Of a DNA stretch of 64,000 nt, positions 34,501 to 45,800 are shown in pieces; position 1 is the stretch's first letter; the number at the start of each line of letters is the position of its first letter. The stretch is from Aegilops tauschii subsp. strangulata (Eukaryota; Streptophyta; Magnoliopsida; Poales; Poaceae). Made by a program: the position numbers and the translations under genes. Location: assembly GCF_002575655.3 (NCBI RefSeq), contig NC_053037.3, positions 324,287,294 through 324,351,293 on the forward strand. The letters are read 5' to 3'. A model generated the notes under the pieces. It was given only the letters and a program-made list of their open reading frames with translations. It had not been told where the DNA came from and did no database searches.

Positions 34501-35342
34501 CACCGTGAAGTTGTGGTTTAGGCCAGGGCGGAGCCTCATGATATCGGTCGCATTCCTGAAATCCTATGTCGGCCTCCCCTTATTGTGCAGTGGGGCAATC
34601 CGGCAGCGGATGAAGTCAGCCTCGATCATCTCGAGAGTGCGCCCCGGCTGAGGTGAGGCAATGGATCCTGGTGGTAGCAACCGTGAGCTTCTTGTCATCG
34701 GTGTCGACATCGCCCCAGTCTTTGCTGCGGACTGGCGGCCTCCGACGGACCCGGCAGAACTCTTGCAGATCTGCCTCCTCGATCCAGCACCACCGGCCCC
34801 GCCACTCGTACCACCTCTCCTTCTGGGCACCCTCCGGGTACGTGCCCCTGCTCTGGGTCCTTGGGATCCAGGTGATGCAGCCAGAGATGGCACCCCCTGG
34901 CTGGAAGCGAGGGGTGAAGTAATGGCGGAAGAGCGCCGTGCTGGGGAGCACTCCGGTGAAGCCCTTGCAAAGATGGGCAAAGAAGGCCATGCACGCCACG
35001 GCGTTCGGCGTAAGGTCCAGAAGGTGGAAGCCATAGGTGTTCATGATATCATTGAAGAAATCTGAGAAAGGGGGGCAGAGCCCGCAGGAGAAGTAGTCGA
35101 CGAAGAAAGGATGCCGATTTGGACCGGCCTTGGCGTAGGAGGCGGGGATGATGCGCGTGGCGGGATGCCCCGACATCTCCCTTCCCCACAGGGGCCTGAA
35201 TTTCTCCTTGAGGGTGAGTGCATCGACCGTTGAGGTAAAGAGGTCATACTACGTCCGCATCTCCAACGACTCGCTCTCCGGCGCCTCCTTCCCCCCGCCG
35301 TCCTTGGCCGTTCCCTTGCCCTTTGCTTGTCTTGGGCGCCAT
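31549..35342 (-). pseudogene. E: antisense spliced gene, 'putative gypsy type transposon' (PF04195-like) protein
   Basis: ATG at 35342-35340 lies in GCCGCCATGGCG, a strong start context, after a CT-rich leader. The domain at 35113-34898 (PFFVDYFSCGLCPPFSDFF, then LTPNAVACMAFFAHLCKGF) matches what I know of the PF04195 family, common in grass genomes and found antisense in Gypsy elements; its function is unknown. Then come an acidic region with a basic KRKRRP motif (near 33680), and a coiled coil (EELKKEISKLTEDRD) around 32480-31990, then a helical C-terminus to the stop at 31549. Introns with GT-AG ends are visible at 33439-33365 (75 bp) and 33154-33065 (90 bp), and donors at 33662 and 32825. 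In-frame TAG codons near 35250, at 32279-32281 and at 31990-31992 show decay. Exon chain is inferred. Confidence 0.75.
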
Positions 35343-35502
35343 GGCGGCTGAGAGGGAGGTGAGGGATCAAGGGCAATGGGGGCACGGCGGCAGCAAGCGG
35401 AGGCGAGAGCTCCGATTTACGCTTGAAGAAGAAGAGGGGAACGGCGGTTCCAAGATTGGAAAGGGCGCAGAGGGTAAATGAGCAGCGCCCCTGCGGTTTC
35501 CT

Positions 35503-35513
35503 CTTTTTTATGG
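35503..35513 (-). promoter_or_regulatory. E: TATA-like box for the antisense gene
   Basis: Minus strand CCCCATAAAAAAGAGG lies about 165 bases before the ATG at 35342. S3 inserted about 20 bp upstream of it. Confidence 0.4.
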
Positions 35514-35531
35514 GGAAGAAGCGGGCCGCCT

Positions 35532-37116
35532 TGCTACCTCTTGAGCACTGCGTTGGTTTTCCCTTGAAGAGGAAAGGGTGATGTAGTAAAGTAGCGTAAG
35601 TATTTCCCTCGGTTTTTGAGAACCAAGGTATCAATCCAGTAGGAGACCACGCTTGAGTCCCACGCACCTACACAAACAAATAAGAACCTCGCAACCAACG
35701 CGATAAAGGGGTTGTCAATCCCTTCACGGTCACTTACGAAAGTGAGATCTGATAGATATGATAAGATAATATTTTTGGTATTTTTATGATAAAGAGTAAA
35801 TAAAGATGCAAAGTAAAATAAACGGCAATAGAAATAGCTAGGTATTGGAAGATTAATATGATGGAAAATAGACCCGGGGGCCATAGGTTTCACTAGTGGC
35901 TTCTCTCAAGAGCATAAGTATTACGGTGGGTGAACAAATTACTATCGAGCAATTGATAGAATTGAGCATAGTTATGAGAATATCTAGGTATGATCATGTA
36001 TATAGGCATCACATCCGTCACAAGTAGACCGAAACGATTCTGCATCTACTACTATTACTCCACACATCGACCGCTATCCAGCATGCATCTAGAGTATAAT
36101 TTCATAAGAACAGAGTAATGCTTTAAGTAAGATGACATGATGTAGAGGGATAAACTCATGCAATATGATATAAACCCCATCTTGTTATCCTCGATGGCAA
36201 CAATACAATACGTGCCTTGCTGCCCCTACTGTCACTGGGAAAGGACACCGCAAGATTGAACCCAAAGCTAAGCACTTCTCCCATTACAAGAAAGATCAAT
36301 CTAGTAGGCCAAACCAAACTGATAATTCGAAGAGACTTGAAAAGATAACCAAACATGCATAAAAGAATTCAGAGAAGATTCAAATATTGTTCATAGATAA
36401 ACTTGATCATAAACCCACAATTCATCGGTCTCGGCAAACACACCGCAAAAGAAGATTACATCGAATAGATTTCCACGAGAATCGTGGAGAAATTTGTATT
36501 GAGATCCAAAGAGAGAGAAGAAGCCATCTAGCTAATAACTATGGACCCGAAGGTCTGAGGTAAACTACTCACACATCATCAAAGAGGGTATGGTGTTGAT
36601 GTAGAAGCCCTCCGTGATCAATGCCCCCTCCGGCGGAGCGCCGCAAAAGGCCCCAAGATGGGATCTCACGGGTACAGAAGGTTGCGGCGGTGGAATTAGG
36701 TTTTCGTGGATGCCTCTGATGGTTTGGGGGTATGTAGGTATATATAGGAGGAAGAAGTACGTCGGTGGAGCAACGTGGGCCCCACTAGGGTGGAGGGCGT
36801 GCCCAGGGGGGTAGGCGCGCCCCCTGCCTCGTGCTCTCCTTGTTGTTTTCTTTACGTGGACTCCAAGTCCTCTGGATCACGTTTGTTCTGAAAATCACGT
36901 TCCCGAAGGTTTCATTCCGTTTGGACTCCGTTTGATATTCTTTTTCTGCAAAACTCTGAAATAGGCAAAAAAACAGCAATTTGGGATGGGCCTCCGGTTA
37001 ATAGGTTAGTCCCAAAAATAATATAAAAGTGTATAACAAAGCCCATTAAACATCCAAAACAGAATATAATATAGCATGGAACAAGCAAAAATTATAGATA
37101 CGTTGGAGACGTATCA
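35532..37116 (-). mobile_element. S3: Sabrina-like solo LTR
   Basis: Minus strand TGATACGTCTCC (from 37116) to AAGAGGTAGCA (35532), 1585 bp, with perfect TSD CGCCT (35527-35531 and 37117-37121). TATATATA at 36739-36746. No interior remains, so the element collapsed by recombination between its LTRs. It differs in the LTR end from S1 and S2 and is a separate subfamily. Confidence 0.93.
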
Positions 37117-37121
37117 CGCCT

Positions 37122-37322
37122 CTTTACTATTCACCGCAAGGTGACGCAAGCGTGCTGCGACCGTTGCATGCACGACCCCCACGTCACGGACTCAATGCGG
37201 GCCGTCGGGAAGCGCAACTCGCGACTGAGGAGGATAAAACTCTGCCACGCGTGCCCGCGCAGCGTTCTGGGCCTGGCCAAACAACGCTTCGCTCGTTTGT
37301 GTGGCCCAGTCCCGGGGGCTCT
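37122..37322 (+). other. E: 3' untranslated part and polypurine tract
   Basis: No gene. It ends AGTCCCGGGGGCTCT against the 3' LTR start at 37323, a good polypurine tract. Confidence 0.65.
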
Positions 37323-38472
37323 TGTCGGTGTACAAAAGTAGGGGCATTTTTATACCCCTTTACTTGTGCACGGGCAGTCGTAACCACACCTGTGGCCACG
37401 CTTGGCGAGGCAGAAGAAAGAAAGGTACAAGACTGCCAAGGCGGTGCTCAAGCCAGAAGCATGAAGAGCGAAGGGACAAGATGGATTTCCCCCGGCAACA
37501 CCCTTGCCGGGGCGACCTACATAGCCCCGGCAAGAGCCTTGCCGGGGCGACTTGCCCAACACCAGCAAGGCCACCACCCTTGAGCATGAGAGCTCTGACA
37601 CCATCGACAACGTCAAGACCAAGACTCAGGGGTGCCTGCGTGGTGGCATGCACATCTTTGTGAAGACTAAAGGCCTGCGAGTCTGGATAGAAACCAGAAG
37701 ATGAAGGTCCCGGCAAGATCCTTGCCCGGGACAGACGAAGACCCCCGGCAAGACCCTTGCCGGGGACGGCCACGAGACCCCGGCAAGACCCTTGCCGGGG
37801 GCATCCGCGGGGCCGAGGCCAGGCCCGCACCCACCAACGTTTCGCTGCCCCGCGCCCGTTCCGACGCGGCAACCAGCCCGCCAACTAGGCGAGCGCCTGC
37901 GTGGCAGCATGCAGCTTCTAGGCCAACTAGTCAAGCACCTGCGTGGTGGCATGCAGATCTTCGTGAAGACCCTGTCACCGCACCAGCTCAGCAACCAGCC
38001 AGCCAGCATGGCGTTGCATGCCTCATCAGCTTGGATGCGTGTCAAAGCAAGGCGAGGCGGCGACGGACGGGACGAGCTTCGTTGCCGTCCCCGATGAAGC
38101 AAGAGGGCACGTAGGCAGCGCATTAAATGCGTTTGTCCTACGATGTCAGGCGATAAACTTGTACACTGTAGATACTTTCCACCTCATGTGTGCCACTTTG
38201 GTGACCCCTTTGACATATAAAAGGAGGCCCGAGGCGTACTGGGGAAGGATTCAGACTTTTTGGACTAGGCATGCACCGCAGCTAGTTCAAGAGCTCAAGA
38301 ACACCAAATCAACACAGACAAGCAGGACTAGGGTTTTACGCATCGTTGCGGCCCGAACCTGCGTAAAAATCCCCTCGCGCTGATCTTTTAGACCCGCTCT
38401 TTGCGCAGCTCCACGCCCCGCCAACCGTAGAAGGGATTCCCCGGGATCCCATAGGTGTCGTTTCCCCCGAAA
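37323..38472 (+). repeat. E: 3' LTR (1150 bp)
   Basis: TGTCGGTGTAC to CCCCGAAA. TATAAAAGG at 38216-38224. Three hairpin units at 37709-37801 against four in the 5' LTR, which accounts for the length difference. Confidence 0.93.
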
Positions 38473-38477
38473 ATTTG

Positions 38478-39355
38478 TGAATTCCATTTTAAGGGTGGTA
38501 GTACCCTGTGAGAACACTTGACCAATGGAAAGGAAAATGTATTGCATGGAGTGGAGTTTGGACAAAATAAGTTTGAGTTTTATTTTGATATGCTGGTTAC
38601 CCCAATAGTATGAAGGAATGAAGTACTATTGGATTTAAAGGAGGTGTAATGTTGCAATATGGAATAATAGTCACTCCAAGGATGAGTTAAAGCTATACAA
38701 GTGTTGATGTGGGCCCGAGTGTTAGAAATGTGAGATCCGCTAAACCTTATATAGGGTAATGATTTGGGTGCGGAATGGATTTATCACCTTTCCGACTTAC
38801 TCTTATCATTCACTCTTGCCATTTGGAATGGTAAATCTAGAGTGACTTACCCATAGTAGGGAGATGATGATGTCAAAACCTTGTTTAAACCTTAGAATGG
38901 TAGGACGATTCATCCATGTACTTGCAACCGTTGCCAATCGTAGATACACGGTGAGATTTAGTCCAGGCCCATTTCCCATAGAAACCAGTAATTGTTGACC
39001 ACCATGAGATTTTGAAAGTTTATTAGTATTGGCGACATACCTGTCAGCTAATGAGACCCAGTCTCGAAAGAGCCCTATTTGATTAAAAGGGACAAGATTT
39101 TGAGAAAAAAATTATGCCCTTATCGGAAGAGCCTCAGTGTAGAAGTTATCATGAAGATATGAAAAGACCAACATTGCCAGCCCTAAAGAGAGAGTACATG
39201 AGTTTTGATGGAATCGTAACCATGCTTCTAAGGGTGGTAGCAACCCAGACCTATATGACCATGAATGGATTTTTCAAGAAGACCCTCTAAACCTAACCTT
39301 CTTTCTAGCCTCTCCGAAATTCAAGGACGAGATTCATTTTAAGCGTGGTAGTTTG
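38478..39355 (+). other. H: 3' interior, non-coding, with polypurine tract
   Basis: No reading frame of note. TTTAAGCGTGGTAGT abuts the 3' LTR. The same TTTTAAGGGTGGTAG string occurs at about 38488-38501 and a variant at 39228-39240. Confidence 0.65.
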
Positions 39356-40638
39356 TAACATCCCAAAATTCTAACTTTTGGATTGTTATATTAAATAATT
39401 ATTATGATTGTTTGTTTGATTGTTGTGATTGATTGAATGAAATTTGAGTGAGAGATTGAAACTTTTGAAAGTTGAATGAGAGGGAATAAAAGGACTTTCT
39501 GAAAACTTTCATCCTGCATTTGATCTCCTTGAATTCAACTTCATTTCAAATATGAAACCTTAGAGAGAAGATGACATGACTTCTTCTATTAAAGAAATGA
39601 AAAAGGGTTTTGAAAAGATTTGAATTCCAATTGAAAATATTTCAAATTCAGAAACTTTATGCAACCTAATGATTTTCGTGAGAGAAGATAAAATTACTTC
39701 TTCAAATTATAAGAAAGAGAGTTGGAAGTTTAAAAGAATCATTTTCAAAGTCCCTTTGAAGTTATCTGAAAACCCACTTTCAATTTGAAGTTATTTGAAA
39801 TTCCAAATTCTCTCAAAATATTCAAAATGAGACAAGCACTGGTACGCGTCGGTCCTAAACAAACGGTTTTTAACCCCTTTCCGCGACGGCAGTTGGAACC
39901 GTCGCCAAGTGAGTGTGGGCGATGGGGGGGTCCTTCCCACACGACCCAAAAAACCGTCAGGGATATGCCCTCCTAGCACACACGCTCGGCAAAATGAGGT
40001 CGTGTGCGACTGGCGAGCGCTCAAATACGGAAATACGTACAGTAGAGCTAAAAAATACAATTATATGGCGAAATTGTTTCCTGTCGCAAGTACATCTCAA
40101 ACAGTCAGTCCCCGCTAAACATTTTCGTTCGTATGTACATCCCACACAGTCGCTCCAAGGAAAACGTTTCCGTTCACAGGTACATCACACACAATTTTTC
40201 CCGTTAAATCGTTTGTGTTATTGAATGTATCACACACGGTCCATAGAAGAAACTGTGTGGCAAAGGTTGTCCATCACACATAGTTTTTATGTGGTAAATG
40301 TTTGCGCAAGGTAGCCTAACGCAAATAGTTTTCAAGAGAAAGTCATGTGTGATTGTTCATTGATCCAACACGGTTTATTCCTAGAAACTGTATGCGTTGC
40401 CTGAGGTCATCGCCCACAGTATTTTTTCAACAACCGTTTGCAATAGAAAAACCCAATTAGCAGGCTAATTCGCCATTAGCAGGATAATTATCCGATTATT
40501 CATAATCCATTTATTAATATAATTGACATTTCATATTAAGCACACAATATATTTCATTTCCATATAAAGGAAGCAGAATTTCATAATTGAAATACATCAG
40601 AGTACAACATGATATAGCTTCAGCACTCAGCTACCCCA

Positions 40639-41160
40639 TTACACAACTGCACCAGCAGCAAGTTCAACATGCAACATGTAGAACCTTTCGAAATCAGCAT
40701 CATAGACGGTATATAGACAGATGCATCTCATCTGGAAACTGTTGAAGCGGAAGGCGAATATTGAACCTTCATTCATGTTGAAGGTCTTTGCAACTTTAGG
40801 CCAGTGCATGTGGATGATTGACCGTCTGTCCTTCGTCCTCTTCAGGAACACTTCAATATTGAACCGTGGGTGTTGTATGAAAACCTTCCTCGCCTCCTGA
40901 CCATAGAGGTGGTTTGAGAGGTAATCATTAGTGAACTGCTTTGGAAAGGCCTGAAAACAAGGATGTGCATAAATATCTTCTCTATATTGGAAATGGGGCA
41001 AAGGAATAAAAAAAGGCAAGGTATAATAGTTAGTATCATCTTGTAGTGAACTGATGTCTTCTTCATTGTGCAGACAAAGATCTTGTTGTTTTTTTGTCGC
41101 TAATTTCTTTATCCTAACAATCTTTCTGAGTTTCTTGATTTGATTGATATTCATGGACAA
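40639..41160 (-). CDS. G: B3-like DNA-binding domain gene
   Basis: A 173-codon frame ends at 40639. Residues about 71-155 look like a REM-type B3 domain: FPKQFTNDYLSNHL, VFIQHPRFNIEVFLKRTKD, then HWPKVAKTFNMNEGSIFAFRF. B3 domains bind DNA in plant nuclei. A splice acceptor TTTTCAG ends at 40951, exactly where the domain starts, so the first 70 residues (Lys-rich MSMNINQIKKLRKIVR...) may be intron or an earlier exon read through. Further exons could lie at 41160-41400. The frame has no stop within the domain. It is carried inside a DNA transposon; whether it is captured host sequence or a long-term passenger cannot be told here. Confidence 0.62.
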   Translation of the reverse strand: MSMNINQIKKLRKIVRIKKLATKKQQDLCLHNEEDISSLQDDTNYYTLPFFIPLPHFQYREDIYAHPCFQAFPKQFTNDYLSNHLYGQEARKVFIQHPRFNIEVFLKRTKDRRSIIHMHWPKVAKTFNMNEGSIFAFRFNSFQMRCICLYTVYDADFERFYMLHVELAAGAVV

Positions 41161-41520
41161 CTCATTTCCCCATATGCAAAAAGGGTCGAACAGTGGGTCA
41201 AAACCTCTGACAGCGGGACCTACATGTCCAAGACCAAATTGTTAAAAACCAAAATATTAGAATGGTTCATGCAATTGCACAATAATGTGCTATTAGAGAA
41301 CGGACCATGCACGTGCTAACCTCGATTGTAAACCTCAGTGCTTCCCATTGTTTCCCTGCAACACATATCAGGTAGTTAGTCATCAGGTTAAGTAAGGGTT
41401 CGCATGCTATCAGTAAATTTTTTTGATGAAAAATAAGCACATTGCAGATTCATCAGATTAATTCAAGCCACACGGAAAACCCATTTACCCAAACAAACCA
41501 TGATTAAGAACTAGGAAATA

Positions 41521-42172
41521 TAGCACTTGTATATGTTTCTCATGTATTAAGTGTGGCCAAATTTGATTTATTCCCCACATGCACAACAATACAAAATTCT
41601 ACCCACGACAATTGGACATCGCATTGTAGAATTGAACCAAGCAGTTAACTAAACACCACAACAAATGAACCAAACATTAACTGAGCACCACATTACACAA
41701 TATAACATACTCCTAATAGAAGATCAGATAGTTAACCAAACAGTTAACTACAGCCAATTGTAGCAATTGTATTTGTTTCTCATGTATTTACTACAGCCAA
41801 ATTCAATTTATTCCTCACATGGTATACAATAACAGAATGCACCCACAACTATTGAACATCGCATTGCAGAATTGAACCAAACAGTTAACTAAACACCACA
41901 ACACAAATGAACCAAACGTTAACTGAGCACCACATTGCACAATGTATAACCAAACCAAGCATGCTTGACAACTTGGAAATATAGCAATTGTATTCGTTTC
42001 TCATGTATTTTGTAAACATAAATTTGATTTCTTTCTCACATGGAAGACAATACGAAATTGTAGCCTGAAGAATTGAACATCACGTTTGCAGAATTGAACC
42101 AAAGAGTTAACTAAAGACGACAACTAATTAACAAAACAGTTAATAAGTGAGCACCACACTGCACGACATATA
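41521..42172. repeat. G: degenerate tandem repeat, about 3 copies
   Basis: A unit of about 190 bp (GTTTCTCATGTATT...GTTAACTAAACACCACAAC... GAGCACCACATTGCAC) starts at about 41521, 41761 and 41981, separated by short unique stretches. AT-rich and non-coding. The neighbouring stretch 42173-43060 shows nothing convincing apart from a subterminal-like CACACGG motif cluster at 42776-42860. Confidence 0.75.
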
Positions 42173-43063
42173 GTACATATACACTGCAACAGATTGCATG
42201 GTAAAATTAGATAGCACAATTCACTAGAATTTGTGAAGGAAAGGCAGGAGCAGCACATGCAACGGGTAAACCGAACATGCTTAACCGGCGTAGCTAGTAA
42301 ATGGCAAGGTGCTCCTCCAAGATCTGGGTGTCGGCGCAAATGGCAGCCATCACGACCTCATCCGCGCGTGCGGCCGCAATTTGCTTCTCCGCTGCCAAAT
42401 GCTCCTTGAGATCCTAGCTAAAATGCGTGCACCATGGCTTAGGGCGGCGCTTATTTGGTGGAGGGGTCGGTGATTTGGGTGGAAGGTTCCGCGCTCGCGC
42501 CGGCGGTCGGGGCATGTGGGATGTGGAAGGAGGAGGAGGATGGGGGTCGGGTGTGGATTACCTGCCTGGATAGACGAGGCCGAGCAGCGTGAAGGAGGGT
42601 CACCGACGAGGAGGCGGTGCTGCAAGCAAGGAGTGAAGGTTTTAACTTGGAAAGGAAGGCGGAAGGAGGGGAAATGTGGCTTTTGGTAAGGGGGAGGGGC
42701 GGGGAGGTAGATATTTCCGCGGAAGCCAAAAATTTGGAATCGCTTCAGCCAAAAAACTGGCACGCAAAGTTTCATCAGACACGGTCCCTTATTCAGAATT
42801 GTGTACGATATGTGGACATCACAAACGATTCAGATAGCTTAACCCGTGTGTGATGAGTTTGAACATCAAAAGTTTTGGTTCGAATTTCCATGGTTACAGT
42901 GGTCATCCACGTCATTGCATAATTTGGGTACACAAAGTAGACTACAGCACACCCACACTTCTTAATCGAGCAAGTTCAGCAATTGAACAGAGCTAGCTGA
43001 CCTAAACATTACTCTAACAAATTAAAGACCGGCGCTCTTAATTAAACAAAACAAAGAGAACTA

Positions 43064-43678
43064 CTACGGCTGGTGCTCATCAATCTCCGCTGCCGCCTCC
43101 ATGTCCAGCTCCCGCCCGACGGTCTCCTGGGGAAGGGGCTCCATGGTATCCATCGCACCATACTCGGGAAGCATCTCGCCATCCGCGTCCGCCATCTCTT
43201 TAGAAAAGGCCGCCACGAGCTGGGCATGGGCGGACGCGATCTGGGCTTGTATGGGCTCCATCGTCGCAAGGTATGCGGGGGAGGAACAGACAGCTGCTCG
43301 AACGCTCTCGGCGATTGCCAGCTCTTCGGCCGTGGGTTGCCGACCGTTGTCGGAGAAGCTTTGTTCAATTTGTGTGGTGACCGCCAGGAGCTGGGTGTGG
43401 GCGGCCTCGACATGGTCGTGGGCGGCCTCCATCAGGGCTAAGGCCGCCACTGCAGAACGGACAGCTGTTGTGCCGCTCTCGCCAGTTGCTATCCCCGAGG
43501 CAGATGTTGCTGCCGCCACCTGAGAAGCAATAGCGGCCGTTTGGGCTGCCTTTGCCGCCCGGTCGCAGATTGCGGCCGCGCTCATGCACCTTATTAGCAC
43601 GTGCATGGCGGCTGCGGCCGCGCTCTCGCCGGACTGGGCCACCGAACTTGCCCTCACAACACGGGTCCACGTGCCCAT
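43064..43678 (-). CDS. G: unrecognised Ala-rich helical protein
   Basis: A 204-codon frame, MGTWTRVVRASSVAQSG to AEIDEHQP. It is very rich in Ala (runs such as SAAAAAM, AAKAAQTAAIA) with regular Glu/Gln/His spacing (MEAAHDHVEAAHTQLLAV), so mostly helix is expected, and it ends in an acidic part. No family is recognised. High GC leaves several frames open here, so coding is not certain, but the length, composition and acidic C-terminus favour this frame. The coiled-coil frame at 46812-47429 on the same strand has a similar style (AAVAAAHAALEARN) and may be a related passenger. Confidence 0.4.
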   Translation of the reverse strand: MGTWTRVVRASSVAQSGESAAAAAMHVLIRCMSAAAICDRAAKAAQTAAIASQVAAATSASGIATGESGTTAVRSAVAALALMEAAHDHVEAAHTQLLAVTTQIEQSFSDNGRQPTAEELAIAESVRAAVCSSPAYLATMEPIQAQIASAHAQLVAAFSKEMADADGEMLPEYGAMDTMEPLPQETVGRELDMEAAAEIDEHQP

Positions 43679-43689
43679 CTTTCACCGGC

Positions 43690-43900
43690 GATGATTGAAC
43701 AGTGAAATGATATTTTGGGAGCGAGCTAGTGTGCTTGAGACGCCGGATGTGGACTGTAGCCGACGGACCTTCTCGCGTAAGCCATAGGCGTACTATACAC
43801 CGACGGTGCTCCAGGACATTTTGTGTTGCATCTCACACGGTTGCTGATAATAAACTGTGTGCGATCTACTTGATTTTTCATCTTGATTTGAATTACATAA
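43690..43900. repeat. G: internal subterminal-like motif cluster
   Basis: CTCACACGGTTGCTG and AAACTGTGTGCGATC near 43830-43865 resemble the terminal subrepeats of G. Similar short clusters occur at 42776-42860, 45905-45925 and 46228-46440. Confidence 0.5.
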
Positions 43901-43999
43901 TGGGGTCAAAGCGGCAATGGATGGTGTTTGAATTTCTAGACCTTTTATCTAGAGTGAACATGCAACTATATGTGTGTCGTAAAAGAATTGGAATTATTC

Positions 44000-45800
44000 A
44001 GGGTTCGTTTGAACATTTTATACATTAAATTGGTTTTCTAGCCATTTCAGGTGCACAATTCAAAATTAAACTACATGCACATGCTCCAGTGCATATAAAT
44101 TGGTTGACAAATCAAATATGTGTCCTTGGGTGCATGCTTAGGTCCCATGCAAGAAATGGGAAAGAATTTCAAACACTAGGGCACCGTTGATTGCCGACAA
44201 AACATTGAGATGCCTGGTTTTTAAATTCTAGTAAATCCAAAACTCGTCTAAAATTCATAAAACTTGGCATGCTATCATGGAGCGGCATCAACATGCCGTG
44301 GTAAAATTTTTGTCCCATTTGGGGCAGGTTTGGGTATATGCTTCTCACAAACCGGAGCTTCTCACAACAAGCATGATGGTTTTCGGTAGGGAACGCCCCA
44401 CCTTTGGGGACGAAACGATATCCATTGCCTCTTATTACTTTCAATTTTTTTCTCATGTCAACATAGAACAACAGGAGTGTTGTGTCAATTTTTGTGATTT
44501 TTCAGGGTTCGTTTGGACATTTTTATGCATTAACTAAGTTTTCAATGCATTTATGTGCACAATTCAAATTTGAACTACATGCACATGCTCCAGTGCATAT
44601 AAATTGGTTGAAAAATCAAATCTGTGTCCTTGGGTGCATGCTTAGGTCCCATGCAAGAAATGGGAATGAATTTCAAACACCAGGGCACCATTGATTGCCG
44701 GCAAAACATTGAGATGACTGGTTTTTATATTGTAGTAAATCCAAAACTCGTCTGAAATTCATGAAACTTGGCATGCTATCATGGAGCGGTATCAACATGC
44801 CGTGGTAAATTTTTTGTCCCATTTGGGGCAGGTTTGGGTATATGCTTCTCACAAACCGGAGCTTCTCACAACAAGCATTATGGTTTTCGGTAGGGAACAT
44901 CCCACCTTTGGGGACGAAACAATATCCATCGCCTCTTATTGCTTTCCAATTTTTTTCTCGTGTCAACACAGAACAACAGGAGTGTTGTGTGAATTTTTGT
45001 GATTTTTCGGGGTTCGTTTGGAAATTTTTGTGCATTAACTGAGGTTTCAATGCATTTATGTGCACAATTCAAATTTGAACTACAAGCGCATGCTCCAATG
45101 CATATAAATTGGTTGAAAAATCAAATATGTGTCCTTGGGTGCATGCTTAAGTCCCATGCAACAAATGGGAATGAATTTCAAACACAAGGGCACCGCTAAT
45201 TGCTAGCAAAACATTGAGATGCCTGGTTTTTAAATTCTAGTAAATCCAAAACTCGTCTGAAATTCATGAAACTTGGCATGCTATCATGGTGCGGCATCAA
45301 CATGCCGTGGTAAAAAATTTGTCCCATTTGGGGCAGGATTGGGTATATGCTTCTCACAACAAGCAAGATGGTGTTCGGTAGGGAACGTCCCACCTTTGGG
45401 GACGAAACGATATCCATTGCCTCTTATTGCTTTCAAATTTTTTGTCGTGTCAACATAGAACAACAGGAGTGTTGTGTGAATGTTTGTGATTTTTTGGGGT
45501 TCGTTTGGATTTTTTTTTGCATTAACAGAGTTGTCAATGCATTTATATGCATAATTCAAATTTGAACTACATGCACATGCTCCAGTGCATATAAATTGGT
45601 TGAAAAATCAAATTTGTGTCCTTGGGTGCATGCTTAGGTCCCATGCAAGAAATGGGAATGAATTTCAAACATGAGGGCACTGTTGATTGCCGGGAAAACA
45701 TTGAGATGCCTGGTTTTTAAATTCTAGTAAATCCAAAAGTCGTCTGAAATTCATGAAACTTGGCATTCTATCATGGAATTGGACCCGACATGCTGTGGTA
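44000..45800. repeat. G: long tandem repeat, about 3.6 copies of a ~504-bp unit
   Basis: The landmark TTGCCG/TTGCTA + CAAAACATTGAGATG occurs at 44191, 44695, 45200 and 45687, giving periods of 504, 505 and 487 (the third unit lacks about 17 bp). Copies are roughly 93-95 percent alike. Frames within it recur in every copy and are repeat-driven, for example on the minus strand at 44169-44471, 44673-45065 and 45196-45417. Confidence 0.92.

Larger units (their letters stand above)
29649..38472 (+). mobile_element. E: Gypsy retrotransposon lacking gag-pol, with an antisense gene and a nested solo LTR
   Basis: LTRs 29649-30828 (1180 bp) and 37323-38472 (1150 bp), TSD ATTTG (29644-29648 and 38473-38477, perfect). 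Between them: primer site, about 65 codons of a gag start, then directly an antisense gene (31549-35342), solo LTR S3 (35532-37116) and a polypurine tract. Gag-pol was lost, leaving the antisense gene as the only coding content. The last LTR bases read CCCCGAAA where the partner has CCCCGACA. Confidence 0.92.

Noticed and set aside
42350..42853. Overlapping frames near 42.4-42.8 kb of G
   Set aside because: Pro/Ser/His-rich chance frames without domain or periodic conservation.
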